64,000 nt of DNA, taken from Trifolium pratense (Eukaryota; Streptophyta; Magnoliopsida; Fabales; Fabaceae). Within the stretch, counting starts at the first letter, position 1, and each line of letters opens with the position of its first letter. Shown here piece after piece: positions 1-12,967 of the stretch. The notes under the pieces were generated by a model. That model was not told the DNA's origin and ran no database searches. It worked only from the letters and a program-made list of their open reading frames with translations. The translations under genes were made by a program, and so were the position numbers. Location of the stretch: the NCBI RefSeq assembly GCF_020283565.1, contig NC_060061.1, positions 2,674,010-2,738,009 of the forward strand, read 5' to 3'.

Positions 1-1
1 T

Positions 2-2620
2 ATGTCTAGCAGAAAGCCGAGATCTGTAAAGAGCTGGGGAAACTTGTCAAATCAGATTATTCCATACGGGAAAGCCTTTGAGCATAATGGAGGGAAACTA
101 AGAAGAGCCGATTTGTCTTTCACCAATTCAATTTTGGGTTTCCTTCACCAAATTCAGAGGGGAACAATGGATAGAGGAGGCAACTTGGAAAGGCAACTAG
201 CTTCAACTAGCCAAACCCTCTCTCGTGTGCGGATAAATGATATATCAAAAGGTGCACACAAACTAAACCACATATTGAGAGCTTGCTTCTCCAATGGTGT
301 TAACATGGATACATATTCATTAAATTTTGCAAAGGAACTATTACAAGGAGCTATTGATTTGGAAGAATCCCTCAGGATGCTAGTAGACCTGCAGAAAAGT
401 TCAGAGTTTATGATTACCTCGCAAGCGCAGAACAAGAATCGAATCACGCTATTGGAAGAGAAGGAGGAGGAGGATAATGAAGTGGGTGAGAGGAGAATGG
501 AGAAAATGCAACTGGCACATCCAACTTTCTCGTTTGACAACAAGATGCAGAGACCAATTACCATCACTAACTCTAAGGAAGCCAGAAAGATAAAAGATTC
601 TCAGCAGAAACGAATATCAACTAACACTGATGGAACTGCTGACATTTCAAACCAGACGGTCGGCAAGGGAAGGATTCCAAACATAATAGCCAAACTAATG
701 GGGCTGGAAAACCATCCCGATAAGGACTCGGGTAATAGTAATATTGCATCATCCAAGCACTCTGCCAAAGGAAGCAGCAGCACTGCACTGAAGAGCAAAC
801 AAATAGACAATTTGATCAAAAACCAAAAAGTGGCTGTTGGATCCTTCAAAAACCTGATGTTTGGTGGTCCAGATACAAATTTGGTCCTCGAAAACCAAAA
901 GGCTACCTATTATTCTGAGTCTGAGGTGGCTGGAATAAAAGCATTGAAGGGCTTTGACAAGGCCAACATCATCAACGGTTCTGCTTGTCAAAATTATGTT
1001 GAGGTGATGATGGGAAGGAAACAGGATCACCCACATAACAGTGGCACGTTGAAGGGAAGAAGCACCGATGGCAATGATGTGGGTCAAAATCTAAATAATT
1101 TGCAAGAAAGAAGATCCCAAGTTAAACCTGCCATTCAAATTGCAAAAGAAGAACATACAGTTACAAACAAGCACATGCAGATGAACAATGAAAAGAAGTC
1201 ACGGGATCATCTCGTAGTTCAAAAGTCAATACTCTCCACAGGTGGAGGGAGTAAAATGAGACCCAAGAATTCACCAAAACAATCCACCAATAATGTTCAA
1301 AAGAAGAAAAAGAAATCATCCATAAACCAACCCACACCATCCAAGAAATCAAGTGATGATCATGATCTAGTCGTATCCAATGAGAAAGTAAAAGAAATTA
1401 TTAATAGGAAGAAGTCCTCCCCAAGATATCAAGAATTTGAACGAGCTAACGGGAGACAAACACTCAAGGATCATAAACTCGCGACCAGCAACAAAATAAA
1501 GCCTGAAAAGATTGAACAAATTTTGAGTAGAAATAGACAGGAAGCTTGTGATAGAGTATCTGGCCAACTCAATGTCTTAAACGGAGCAGAGCAAAAAAGG
1601 TTTAGCATGTTCGTTGAACAGGACCTGCTTCCTCCTACTACATTATACAATTCTAGCGGTGGTGGAGATTTGCAAGAACCGGACAAGGATTTGGTAAGTA
1701 CTGACTGAGTAGGATTCCAATTGATGTCATGTGAACAGAATATAAATCAAACAGTGACATGATATGTCTTCCACAAACTAACATATATTTCTTTGTTGAA
1801 CTTAATTTGATTTATAGAAATATCAAGCTGTGCAACAGATAGCAATCAATTTGCAAGATCAAGTTGTTCCTGAGGCACCACATGAAGGATTCAAGACTAG
1901 TGAAGTTGCATACCATAAAAGTAAAACAAACGGTGAGTATAACCAATTGAACACAGATGAATGGAATCAATTTGAGTTCTATAGATTTTACCAAGTTTTT
2001 TTAATATCACAGGAGTTCTGGAAGACAGAATGGGTCTGAAACTACAAGATCAAAACATAAGCATCCAACAACCACTAACAGAAAGTGAAAACTGCCTCAA
2101 GTGGAATTTGGTCATGAGTCAATTATTCGTCAACACCGCAGAAGCACTTTTCAGACTAAACATCCCGTTTGGTATTCTTCAAGGTGGTTGTCAAGACAGT
2201 CAAGACCAAAGTAGCAAACTCATATTAGATTGCGGCTATGAAGTGATGAAAAGAAAGGGGATACGGCAGGAACTCAAAGTTCATACTTGTTCAAAAATAT
2301 CATCAATCACTAGTACTTTTAACTTAATAAGATCCCTAGATGACTTGGTTAGGAAGTTGAATGAGGACATGGAGAAGCTTAAATTCTACGGAAGGAAAAA
2401 AAGTAGTCAAGTTGATGTAGAAGATTACCTGCCTAAGATGCTTGAGCATGATGTCTATGATAAATGTCCAGACATAGACTGCATGTGGGATTTGGGTTGG
2501 AATGATGAGACATTTGCATTTATCGAAAAATATGATGTTATAAGGGATACAGAAAAGCATATCCTTAGTGTACTTCTGGATGAGATCACCACAGATTATT
2601 GCACGATCAAGGAGGATTGA
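2..2620 (+). CDS. DUF4378 / TRM-like (LONGIFOLIA-type) protein, 5' end possibly cut
   Basis: Modelled exons are 2-1693, 1818-1932 and 2013-2620. All junctions are GT-AG and in phase, giving about 804 aa. Residues about 40-137 resemble the helical N-terminal part of plant DUF3741-associated proteins. An IIAKLMGLE motif near residue 227 matches the VARLMGLE-type motif shared by TRM/LONGIFOLIA proteins. The last 50 residues (WDLGW, then acidic helices ending LLDEI) fit the C-terminal DUF4378 domain. The middle (residues 140-560) is Lys/Ser/Asn-rich and looks disordered. Family members bind microtubules or recruit TON1; this function is known for relatives and only inferred here. The ATG at base 2 may be internal, since nothing upstream is visible. 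Confidence 0.8.
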
Positions 2621-3577
2621 TTGAATATGATAACCATACCATGAAAGAGTGGATTGGGTGCAAGTTCTTTATGTGATCACGTTATTTGCAATACAATTTT
2701 GTTCGTTGTAAGTTTGTAGTTTGTAACTGGTAAAGGAGTTCTGAACAACAAGTTTTCATTTGATGATTTCTAGCTTTACAGTGGAAAAAAAACATATCAA
2801 TCGTGATTGAATGATTATGCAAAACACAATGAATTTCCTATCCACTTCCCCCTTATTAAGGTATAATACTTCAACATGGAATAAAATCTTGGCTTAATTA
2901 CATTTTAAGTCCCTCTAGTTTATGAAATGAATAATTTTGGTCCCTCTATTTTAAATTTCTCAAATTAAGTCCTTGTGCTTTTTAAATCATGATCTGTTAA
3001 TAGAATGTTTACACACGTGCCACATATCAAACGAAAGAGCCAAGAGTAACCAAATCCACTAACCAGAAGTAGAAAAAGGAGATTTGAGAAGGACATAACT
3101 AACGTCTGTGAAACATTGACACAGTCTCGGACACCGGACACATGGATGCGTTGATACCGGTAAACACATGTGTCGATGTCGGATACAGCTTTAATGTGAA
3201 GTGTCAATGCTACATGCAAGCTTAATGGCATCCTTAACGGCTTCAATTACAATTTTTATCTAAATATTGATATGAACTATGCAGATAGACATGTGTAGAG
3301 ACCAGGTCCTTACAATCAGAGGTATCCCCTCTGTACATGGACCAAACAGCAAAACTAATATACGTAAAAGGTTGCAGAAAAGTATATTTAAAGATTAATG
3401 TAGCATCGGTTGATATAAAATCTAATATTTGCATTATAACTTGTAGATACAATACACTTATATGTATCAGGTAGAATTTTTCATTATGTAGAGCAATGTT
3501 GAAACAAATCATTTTATTTTAAGCTTATATGACCATGATGTTTTATATATCACTTTCTTTTCCTACAATTTAATTTA
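2621..3577. other. Intergenic, repeat-like, no gene
   Basis: 3' flank of the DUF4378 gene. Bases 2890-2990 carry the phrases 'aagtccctctagttta' and 'ttggtccctctatttt', typical of the ends of plant MITE/MULE elements and similar in style to the element at 26877-27742. Bases 3115-3215 hold GTGTCGG/CCGGACAC-type dispersed repeat sequence. No coding region is supported. Confidence 0.4.
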
Positions 3578-3716
3578 GAGGATTGCTAACAATACTCTCA
3601 TTTGAACACTCACTTTATCATTGGTTGAAATCAATGTGGGTCTATCACTTTGGGAATAGATCTCACAAAGTGTAAGACCAACATGAATCTCACATAAAGT
3701 GTTGCTAGAACTCCTC
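3578..3716. mobile_element. Small foldback MITE
   Basis: The two halves are an imperfect inverted repeat: the left begins GAGGATTGCTAACAA and the right ends TTGCTAGAACTCCTC, with CACTTTA/TAAAGTG and CACTTTG/CAAAGTG pairs further in. About 139 bp, non-coding. No clear target duplication was seen, so the superfamily is open. Confidence 0.55.
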
Positions 3717-3734
3717 TTCAAAAATATACTTGGT

Positions 3735-4150
3735 CTAATTGAACTTGTGCTCATATGCTTTGAATAATTATATCAGAACACACATGGTTGTCTTTCGACA
3801 CGAGATAAATTGCAATCCAAAGGAGTACCGTGTACTGATCAGTGTTCCTACTGTGAGCAAAATTATGAGAACGACTGGCACTTATTCCTTGGATGTGAAA
3901 GAGCACAACAGGTGTGGGAATCGTCAAGGTTGGGACCTGCAGTATATGTTGTAATGCAAAGAGTAAAGGGTATTACTGCTGCAATATTTTTATGCTTTGT
4001 CCAATTTTACACAACATAATGGAGAGGATTTTGCAATGATGTTATGGTGCATATGGAAGCTTCAAAATGAAAAAATATGGGAGGAACAACTGGGTGCACT
4101 AGCCCATCCTAGTGTCTTAAATAGAGTGGTTGAAAAAAGTATCATTTATA
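3735..4150 (+). pseudogene. LINE fragment: zf-RVT region of a non-LTR retrotransposon
   Basis: Frame 3810-4016 reads CTDQCSYCEQNYENDWHLFL followed by GCERAQQVW, the CxxC...H...C zinc-binding pattern at the C-terminus of plant LINE reverse transcriptases. Beyond the stop, another frame continues with MLWCIWKLQNEKIW, the usual downstream block. It is frameshifted and truncated on both sides, and lies just outside the Helitron end at 4300. Confidence 0.75.
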
Positions 4151-4309
4151 ATATTAATAAATTGTGATCAGTTTTCAATTGTGGTAATATGATTTTCAAT
4201 ATTTACAAATCCACCCTAAATAATTAAGAAACCGAGCTTCCCAAAGCGCTTACAGCTTACTCTAGTGGTATTACTATTTCCAATGACTATGTATTAGTAC
4301 TAGATGGCC

Positions 4310-4328
4310 ACCCGTGCGTTGCACGGGT
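4310..4328. repeat. Helitron 3' terminal hairpin
   Basis: Eight-base GC-rich stem ACCCGTGC paired with GCACGGGT around a three-base loop, six bases from CTAG on the minus strand. This is the classic pre-terminal stem-loop that marks a Helitron 3' end. Confidence 0.7.
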
Positions 4329-4562
4329 TTGGCGGAATACCATTCGTATATCAATCATGGACGCAACCTCGTAGTGAAATTAATCATAAGCACACGGAAA
4401 TTATCAGAGAGAGTATCATTACACATACCAATCATGGATATTATCCGCAAAGGAATTATTCATAAACATATGGGAATTGCGTAATTTAACTACCATTCAA
4501 ATCAAAGTTCAATTGGATATTCATAAACATACGGGAATTACATAATTTAACTAACATATAAA

Positions 4563-4805
4563 TCAAAGTTCAATTGGATCATCCGAGTTAGAACCAACTC
4601 GAATCTTTTTCTTATTATCAACTATTATTTCCTTCATGAGTTTATCAAACTTGGCTTGTCGAGCAACAAAAAAAGACTCCCAACCAATAGCATCCGAAGA
4701 ACAATACCTCTTCCACTGAATACATGTTGGAGGTATGGGACAATCATCTTTCAACTTGACATAGATATAATGACCGGGTTCAGCGGAACACCATTTATAT
4801 ATCAA
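4563..4805 (-). pseudogene. Unrecognised ORF or exon piece inside the Helitron
   Basis: An 80-codon minus-strand frame with coding-like composition: CPIPPTCIQWKRYC, then FVARQAKFDKLMKEI, ending SNSDDPIEL. The Cys/Pro spacing and Lys-rich helix look like part of a real protein, but I do not recognise the family. It is close to the 3' end of the element and may be another capture or element-specific sequence. Confidence 0.35.
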
Positions 4806-5369
4806 TCATGGATGTTGTTGACCATAGTAATACTGCATAAATGAAATTAGAGTGATCATAATTTTACACACTTATACACCATGACAAATTATAACTCTTT
4901 CACATTTAGGTTTTGCTGCTATTACACATTAAGTATATAGCATGTTATATTAAAAAAAAGTGTAGCTATATTCTGGACCCAATTTAAGTATTATAAGATA
5001 TCCAATTACATAATCAAAACGAAATGTACAAATAAGTAATCGATTTTCTGATACAAACTATCTCCAAATTACAAATTAGTCGGATAATAGAATTCTCTTC
5101 AACTGATAATTTATTTTCAAATGCTAGCTTAGAGAACTGGTTTAACTTAAACGTCCCTCCTTGAAAATATATGGCCTTCTTCTATAATGAATTTGGATGA
5201 CTGAATGAGAGTTTAAGTTTCATCCCTGGAAGTAAACAATACGGGAGAAAATCAAGCAAAATCAATACAAACATAAAGCATAGGATAAAAAAATGAATTA
5301 TAATTTTTCAAGATACTTTGGAATACACTATAATCATGTTTTCCTTCCCAGATGAAGGTTCAGGCAGGG

Positions 5370-5480
5370 TTAAGCCTTATTATCATCTTCTATATCATCA
5401 TGCTTTTCTTGAGAACCCTCTTCACCATCAGCAATTTTGCCTACAGAAACGTTAAGATCAAGATTTGAAGATGAACAAAA
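5370..5480 (-). pseudogene. Captured C-terminal exon of an unidentified protein
   Basis: The minus-strand frame ends SSSNLDLNVSVGKIADGEEG, an acidic stretch, then NKA and a stop at 5372-5370. LDLNV resembles an LxLxL/EAR-type segment. Further upstream (about 5520-5670) two short overlapping frames, IDCDQKPHVGYSDGS and GVAYGDDLCCASLLED, are offset by a frameshift. The parent gene is not recognised. Confidence 0.35.
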
Positions 5481-6093
5481 ACTTGTAATCTTAAATCTAC
5501 AGTGTCTTGAGCGGAGAACTTCAAAGAAAGCTTAAGGGAAGGTCTTCCAAAAGAGATGCACAGCATAAATCATCACCGTAAGCTACACCGTCATCTTGGG
5601 AAAATCACCACCACACGAACCATCACTATAGCCGACGTGAGGCTTCTGGTCACAATCAACACAAGATATCTAGTAATCATAATTTTGCAGCAAGAAATGA
5701 ATTGAAGAGGCAAATGAGAAGGTACAAATTATATAGAAGGAAAAGGTTGAATCAAAAAGTGTAATAATCTTTACCATCACAATATACACCGCGACCATGA
5801 GCCACTGCAAGCATTCGATCGTCGCCAAAGATAAGGAATACTTCTGCAAATTAATAAGGAGTAAAAAATGAAGAAAAGAAAAAAAAAATGGAACAATCAA
5901 GATGAATCATCTAAATATAAAAAATAACTTTTTTTTAGAGGAACAACAATGAGTTTTCGAGAGACTATGAGAGTATACATGATGATTCTATTTTCTTGAG
6001 ACTTTGAAAGTTAGGATTGAGATGAGATGTCCTGGAAAGGGTTGAGATGATATGCATTGGAACATGGAAGAGGTAGAGGGATGTGGTTGAGCA

Positions 6094-6356
<263 letters not shown>

Positions 6357-6769
6357 CTGCAATTTTTTGGAACAGATAACATATTTCCATGAATATTAAG
6401 TTAATCATAAATTACATATATTTACATAATTACATAATAAACTATATAGTATATCATGAAAAATAATTTCACTACAAAATGTGTTAATAAGATTCAACTT
6501 GATATTCAATAAATCCAACCATTCTAAATTATCTACCCAACTTAATTTCACTTTCTCAAACCGCAAAATCAGTGTGATAGTGGGATTTGGGTTACTTTGT
6601 TAAATGCACTATGACCATCCCATCTAATTAGCCTATAAAATAGGCATTGGATGATGAGATTGCTATTTTTAAGGAGGCACATATGGCTCAATGAGAATTG
6701 CTATTGCTAGTTAATTAATATGCTTATCCCAAATTCTTAGGCGTGTGGTGCAAAGCAATTAACAATTCA

Positions 6770-7162
<393 letters not shown>

Positions 7163-8469
7163 GAGAAAAAAAAGTCAAAAAGGGTGAATCAAACTTACGC
7201 TTCTTTCCAAATATTTCAACAGTTTCCCGGAGAGATTAAAGTTGAAAGCATATCAGTAACATACATAAATAAGAGCATATGCAAGAATGAACTACTCGCA
7301 GTGTTGTCAATCATGGATTTCATAAAATCCAATTTTTCCCAACCCCTTTTCAGCTGCAGGTAAAAAAAAGAATATGGCAAGCAATTGATTACCTGGAAAA
7401 GAGGAGCCACAACCCATTGCAAGTGGAAATGCTGCAGAATACAACACAATCAACAAAACCATAGTTAAAATTAACATAACATATAATACATGTGTTACAC
7501 AAAATCATATGCACAACTCTAAGGGAAAAAAAGATTAATCCACATTCCATGAATCAAAACAAAATTAACATTAACATATAGTACTAAACTTCACAAATTT
7601 CTAAAAAAATTGAAAAATCTACTTTGAAGAGCAAGTCTTGTGTTCATATGAACCTTCAAGCTAGATCAAAATCCACCCTTTATCTGCAAAAACCACAATC
7701 TCATCAAATGTTAAAAAATAAATCATCAAATAATCTAGAAATTTCAAATCTTACAATCTATATCTACCCTTTTCATTCTGCAAACCTAAAAAAGAGATTT
7801 TTAAAAGCTGAAACTATTTTACCAAATTTCGTGAAAAACTCGCAAATGACTTGCAAGAATTTGTTTCATGGTTGATGCTTCCAATAAGCCTTATTTTTTT
7901 GTGCCTCTGCTATATCTCATCCTCAGATCCAATGCCAAACTTTGAAGGACTTTAGTCACTGCTAAAAAATTCAACTAACTACTAAGATAATCCAAAAGTA
8001 TAGGAATAGCAGAATCAATTAAGGGATTAGGTTTGCTTATCTGAGGTAATATGATATATTGTTTTAGTAACTCAACACCATATTTTCTATAGTAAGTTAA
8101 GGTTAACAACACCATAGTTTTCTAACTCAACAATCAAAATTTTCTAACTCAACATAACAACAGAAAAGATTGAGTATATCCATTATCTATATTTATTCAA
8201 TCAAACAATCAAAGAAACAAATCAAAATTTTCCAAAAACCTAAAACCTAGAAAAATTATAGATTTAGAATAATTGTACCTGTCTGTCGCATAGAGAAAGC
8301 TTTTGTGGTGGTGGCGCGACTGGCTTTTCCGGTGATTTTGATTTGAAACTGAATAACCACCGAAAACCAACTTCCCTGCAACAATCAATTGACAACTTAA
8401 AAACTTCCCTAGTGTTATATATAGTGAGTGATATTACATGGTATATGCTTATTGTTCAACAGAAAACTT

Positions 8470-8712
8470 TTACAATTTAATAACAAATTCAACAAAAGTT
8501 AAATGAATAATTCTCAACCTATGAAAAAAGATAACACAAGTTGAAGAAAATATTTCACCTCTGAAGCAATTCTTTATTATCTGATCCCCATATTTTTGCA
8601 GTCTTTTTCCAACAGACTCTTCAAACGCACTACGCACGGAACGAATGCTCAATTTTCCATAAACAATTTGAAGTTCCACCGGTACAACAAACATTAAATT
8701 CTCAAGTGTCAT
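8470..8712 (-). pseudogene. Unrecognised exon-like ORF inside the Helitron
   Basis: The minus-strand frame MTLENLMFVVPVELQIVYGK continues to YGDQIIKNCFRG and then meets a GTGAAA donor-like site. The amphipathic, balanced composition suggests a captured exon, but I cannot name the family. Confidence 0.3.
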
Positions 8713-9606
8713 ACAATTTCTTTGGCCCTGTTTATCAACATGTTAACTTGAGCAAATTTCAAGCTTCAAATTATTCCTAAACTTCAAAAAAATAACAAAA
8801 TTGACCATGCAACTCAACATGAAAAATTCATCAACATTGATCAAAAAAGGGAAAACAAACACAGAAACCTGCAACACAAAAGTGGCAGAAAATATTTTCA
8901 ATTTTTAATAATCAAGTGATGAAGAAACCTTGTTATGGCTAGGAATCATGTTTTAAACATCAAAATCACAACATACACACAAATTGTCCCCAAAAAAATT
9001 CAATTTTTGATCAATCAGAAGAAGAAAAGAAAAAAAAAAACGTATTTTTATATGCTCCTGAAGCTAAATCTTACAAAAAAATTCAAAACAGAAATTGAAA
9101 ACCTAAATAGAAATCATAAAACAAAACCACCAAAATCAATAATATTAACCAAAGATCAGAAATAGAAGGATTGATTTTGTCGTACTACTAACCGTGCAAT
9201 TTCTTTTTCCATGTCCTGTGTTGAGTAAGTGCTTCCTTCTTCTGTCAATGGAGTGTTGAATTGATGGGAGAGTGGAGAGAGGTTCAGTGAGAAGGACAGA
9301 GGATTGGGAAGGGTTTATGTGAAGGATTGAGGTGAAGAGATGAGACCAGATATCACGTTGGAGGTGGGGGTTGATTAGGTAGCCGTGATGGATTGGGCGG
9401 CGAACTGAGGCGGAGGTGAGGTCTTGTTCGGTGGTGATTGTGGCGGAGGTGAGGTATGGTGTTGTTTGGTGTGGTTGGGCGGACGAGAGGGACAGAGAGA
9501 AAGAGAGAGAAGAAGAAAGAGAAATGAGTGAGAAGACCTTCTCTTCTGTGCTATATAAACCAGTAACACATCCAGCCAATTGTTTTCATAAACCAGTCTT
9601 TGTGAA

Positions 9607-9812
9607 TGCAATTTTCAAGAAACCTAGTTGACTTTGGATGGTACTGTATGTACACATGAGATGCATGGTGATGGAGACCTTCTACCTAGGCAAATAGAAC
9701 ATAGTTGACTTTGTGACTACAATTTCCAAGAAACCTAGTTGACTTTGGATGGTACTCTATGTATACATGAGATGCATGGTGATGGAGACCTTCTACCTAG
9801 ACAAATGGAACA
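9607..9812. repeat. Two-copy tandem duplication (period about 112 bp)
   Basis: The block 'caagaaacctagttgacttt' followed by 'ggatggtact', the ATGAGATGCATGG segment and 'gagaccttctacctag' occurs at about 9607-9702 and again at about 9719-9812 with a few substitutions. It is non-coding, near the proposed 5' end of the Helitron. Confidence 0.75.
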
Positions 9813-10388
9813 TGATCATTGGACAGAAATTGGCAGCACATGAGTGGACGAAATTGGCAAAGTTTCATTGGACAATATGCATCGTTGGTACTCATCTATT
9901 GGCCAAACAAATTAGGGTTTCATTAGGGTTTTGGATTTGATTCACAAAGTCCACCATCTTTTAGTATAATATGAAATATGAATATGATTACATAAAAAAA
10001 CTATCGCAATTATTATATTTTGGTTAAATTGCTTCCAAAAACTAATGGTTGGACTTGGAGTAGAGTATAGTTAATTTATATAATTTTTTTTTTTTGCTAT
10101 TCATTTATTTTCATAAATTAAATCTTCTCCAAATTCTTAGTCAAAAAAAAAACTACTCCAAATTCTTTAAAAAAGAAGAATAAATCTCCAGTTATAATGA
10201 TAACATCAAATTAAGAAAGTGAATTTTTGCACCTTATATTCCTATTATACCATCATCTTAATTCACCAATAAATTCTTATTTTTTTTGCACTCTTTCAAA
10301 TAAATTTATTGTTATACAAAAAAAATATATACATCATTTCTCTCGTAACAATCCATTATTATTGGTAACAAATTATGTTGAAATCTGA

Positions 10389-10665
10389 GGGTGTGTTTGA
10401 TTCGTAAAACAGCAAGAACTTGACAAAACAACACAAAACATAACAAGATAATACGAGACGGGACAAAATTGTGCCATAGAGATATAGGACTATTTTTATA
10501 TTCAAAAACAAAATGAGTATTTTCGTATTTTTTATTGTTGTACTGTGGAATTGGATGAGCATGTGGTTTAGTGAGGGACAAAAAAAATCTTGTTTTTGTC
10601 ATGTCCATTGCTACCTAATTTGTCCAGTCTCATAACTAGTTTCAAATCAAACAGGATACAACAAA
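10389..10665. mobile_element. MITE, same family as 60891-61228
   Basis: Starts GGGTGTGTTTGATTCGTAAA and shares ordered blocks with the copy at 60.9 kb: GGTTTAGTGAGG, then TCTTGTTTTTGTC, TGTCCATTGCT, TTTGTCCAGT and AATCAAACA. The termini resemble hAT/PIF-like MITE ends. The right end is uncertain. Confidence 0.6.
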
Positions 10666-11073
10666 AGTTTTCTATCGTAAACAAGGAATGAAAAAACTTT
10701 CCTATCGTAAAAAAAATTAACAAACTTTCTTTTTAAAAAAAAAAAAAAACTTTGTTTACAAATAACAAGGAGTCAAAAAACTTTCCTATCGTAACAAGGA
10801 ATGAAATGGATTTTATTTTTGCAAAAAAGATATAAATAAGTTTTTCGTCCCTACAAATAAATCAAATTTTGATTTTAAATCTTAGAAATAAAAGTGAGAT
10901 GTTTTCAAGAAAAATTGTTCTTATTTTTAGTTTTTAATGGACAAATTTTTGAATTTTTTTAACATAATATATAGACAAAACATAAAGACATTTTAAATTT
11001 AAAAGATTATAACATTGACATTAAAATAAATATAAATTTGTCATTAGGAACTAAAAACAAAACAGAAAATTTT

Positions 11074-11217
11074 GTAAGAATGAAAATATCACATTTATAT
11101 TATAGACCAAATTCATTGAGTAAGAATGCAAATATCACATTTATATTATAGACCAAATTTTGTAAGAATGAAAATATCACATTTATATTATAGACCAAAT
11201 TTTGTAAGAATGAAAAT
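11074..11217. repeat. Tandem repeat, 42-46 bp unit
   Basis: The unit GTAAGAATGAAAATATCACA plus a TTATATTATAGACCAAATTT tail starts at 11074, 11120, 11162 and 11204 (the last partial). It is AT-rich and non-coding. Confidence 0.85.
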
Positions 11218-11440
11218 TATTTTTTTGTTATATTTAAGACTAAGGGGTATTGATTTTTTGTTTCTGGTAATTCTTATTGAGTTGAGATCCATTAGCCCAC
11301 GACCGTTAAAAAAAAAAATCATTAGCCCACATGGCCTATACGAGCCGGGTCGGGCTCGTTAATGTGTAGCCCAATATATAATATTTGGGCCTGGCTAAAC
11401 TGACCCATATATATAGGCAGGCCCAGTGGGTCGAGTTGGG

Positions 11441-11552
11441 CCGAACCGGGATAGCTCCATATGCAGGGGTCGGAGTTTGAATCCTGGACACCGCACTTAT
11501 TCACCCCTTGAGGGTGAAATTTCTATTCACTAAACTACTTAACTAAAAAATA
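11441..11552. mobile_element. Possible SINE-like unit
   Basis: GGATAGCTCC followed by GAGTTTGAATCCTGG resembles degenerate tRNA A and B boxes. The downstream text 'tctattcactaaactactta' recurs as 'gttcattcactaaactactt' near 54390, suggesting a dispersed family. The boxes are imperfect. Confidence 0.4.
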
Positions 11553-12029
11553 TCAAAAAGAAGTTAAATCTCATCAGTTTATTAGGTGTTCATTATTTTG
11601 GCAGGCTAGACTCAAACCTAAAAAATATAAATGCGCATAATCAAAATATATTAATTATAATTTACTTTTTTTTATAAGCTAATTATAATTTACTTAAAAA
11701 TATACAATGACAATAGCTTTAATAAAACAATTTTTTTTAGCCTGAAATAAAAATAGTTTAAATAAAAACAAAGAACTACAAAGACTTCATTAAGTTGATA
11801 ACTTTTAATAACACAATAGTTTCAGTTATATTTTAATAATATTTTATAACAAAATTTTAAAGGGTCGGGATCAAATGACATCAACTAGTTTGACACCAAA
11901 TGTTACACCTTTCAATAACGTTTTAACCGATATAAATTGTATAAAATCCACCGTTGGATTGAAAGTTTATATCCTATAGATCATTTATGTAAAATTTCAG
12001 AAAACTCCAAAATCATTTGATATGCTATT

Positions 12030-12200
12030 GCGACACTGATGGTGGCTCTGCAAGTGCACAGAATCGCAACCAAGTAATAAAATGATAAGTTATCGTTCTC
12101 CACAAGGATTGTGCCAAAATTACCAGTTTCGCTTAGGAATTTAGACAGTTTTGCATTCGCTTTGTTGTTTAGAGATAGTTGTGCGGGTAAAAGTAAATTG
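12030..12200 (-). mobile_element. LTR retrotransposon fragment, inverted relative of 63330-63490
   Basis: Plus-strand CTCTGCAAGTGCACAGAATCGC, CCACAAGGATTGTG and TTTCGCTTAGGAAT are near-complements of TTGCATAACCACCG, CACAATCCTTGTGG and ATTCCTAAGCGAAA near 63.4 kb. The phrase order matches the LTR 3' region of plant Ty3 elements of the Athila/Ogre type (family assignment inferred). Confidence 0.6.
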
Positions 12201-12547
12201 TAGGAAAGTAAATGACTGAAAAATAAAGTATTTAAAAAAATAAAGATTTGGTCAATTTTTGGAGACGCCCCTGCCCGTATTGGATCGAGTTTGAGTAGTA
12301 TATTTATAGCCGTTTTTAAATAGAATTTTTAGCCCGACCCTAAAAAGTCATGTGGTAGTTGGGGCCGATCTGAATAACCCATTTTGACATTTTACAATGA
12401 ATCTTACCATCAAAAAAATAAATTATTCGGTGAATATAATTTTTTTTTTTGTTTATAATAGTAATTGAAAGTTTTTTTTAACACAATAGTAATTGAAAGT
12501 TTGTACATGGATTTAATGAATTTAAATATAATATTGTCTTTTATAAA

Positions 12548-12760
12548 ATCCACTTGTTTGGTTTAGTGGTGTTGGCTTGAGTCCTTGAAGTACTATACTC
12601 CTCTCAAGGTCTCAGGTTCGATTCCCCTGGTGCCAATTTCCCCTGGTGCTAAGTCTATACAGAAAAAAAAACTCTAGTTTTAAATAGGGACTCCCGCAAG
12701 TGAGCGGTGGGATTGATCTCATTGAATTAGTCGGTCATAGGTCTGGATACTAAGTTTTAA
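12548..12760 (+). mobile_element. tRNA-derived SINE
   Basis: Pol III box A TGGTTTAGTGG (12559-12569) and box B GGTTCGATTCC (12615-12625) are about 45 bp apart. A non-tRNA body follows and ends in GGATACTAAGTTTT plus an A run. There is no cloverleaf or anticodon arm of a working tRNA. Confidence 0.65.
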
Positions 12761-12917
12761 AAAAAAAATTATAAATAAATACATGGATTTAAAATTATCT
12801 TCTTGTTTTTGGTGGCGTAAAATTATCTTTCAATTAACCTGTTTTATATAGTTTTAATAATTTTAAATGAATTATTGCAACTTACTTACGGCAACAATAA
12901 TATAACGAGAGGATCCG

Positions 12918-12920
12918 GAA

Positions 12921-12963
<43 letters not shown>
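12918..12963. repeat. (AAT)n microsatellite
   Basis: About 15 uninterrupted AAT/ATA trinucleotide units. Confidence 0.95.

Positions 12964-12967
<4 letters not shown>

Noticed and set aside
9145..9579. 144-codon minus-strand ORF (Ser/Leu/Pro-rich)
   Set aside because: Low complexity from CT/GA-rich DNA at the 5' side of the Helitron; no domain recognised. Could be a captured 5' UTR, but not a supported gene.
11074..11217. Regular repeat resembling a CRISPR array
   Set aside because: Contiguous tandem repeat without unique spacers, in a plant nuclear genome.
12548..12640. Possible tRNA gene with perfect A and B boxes
   Set aside because: Does not fold into a tRNA (no anticodon stem or acceptor pairing found); treated as a SINE.
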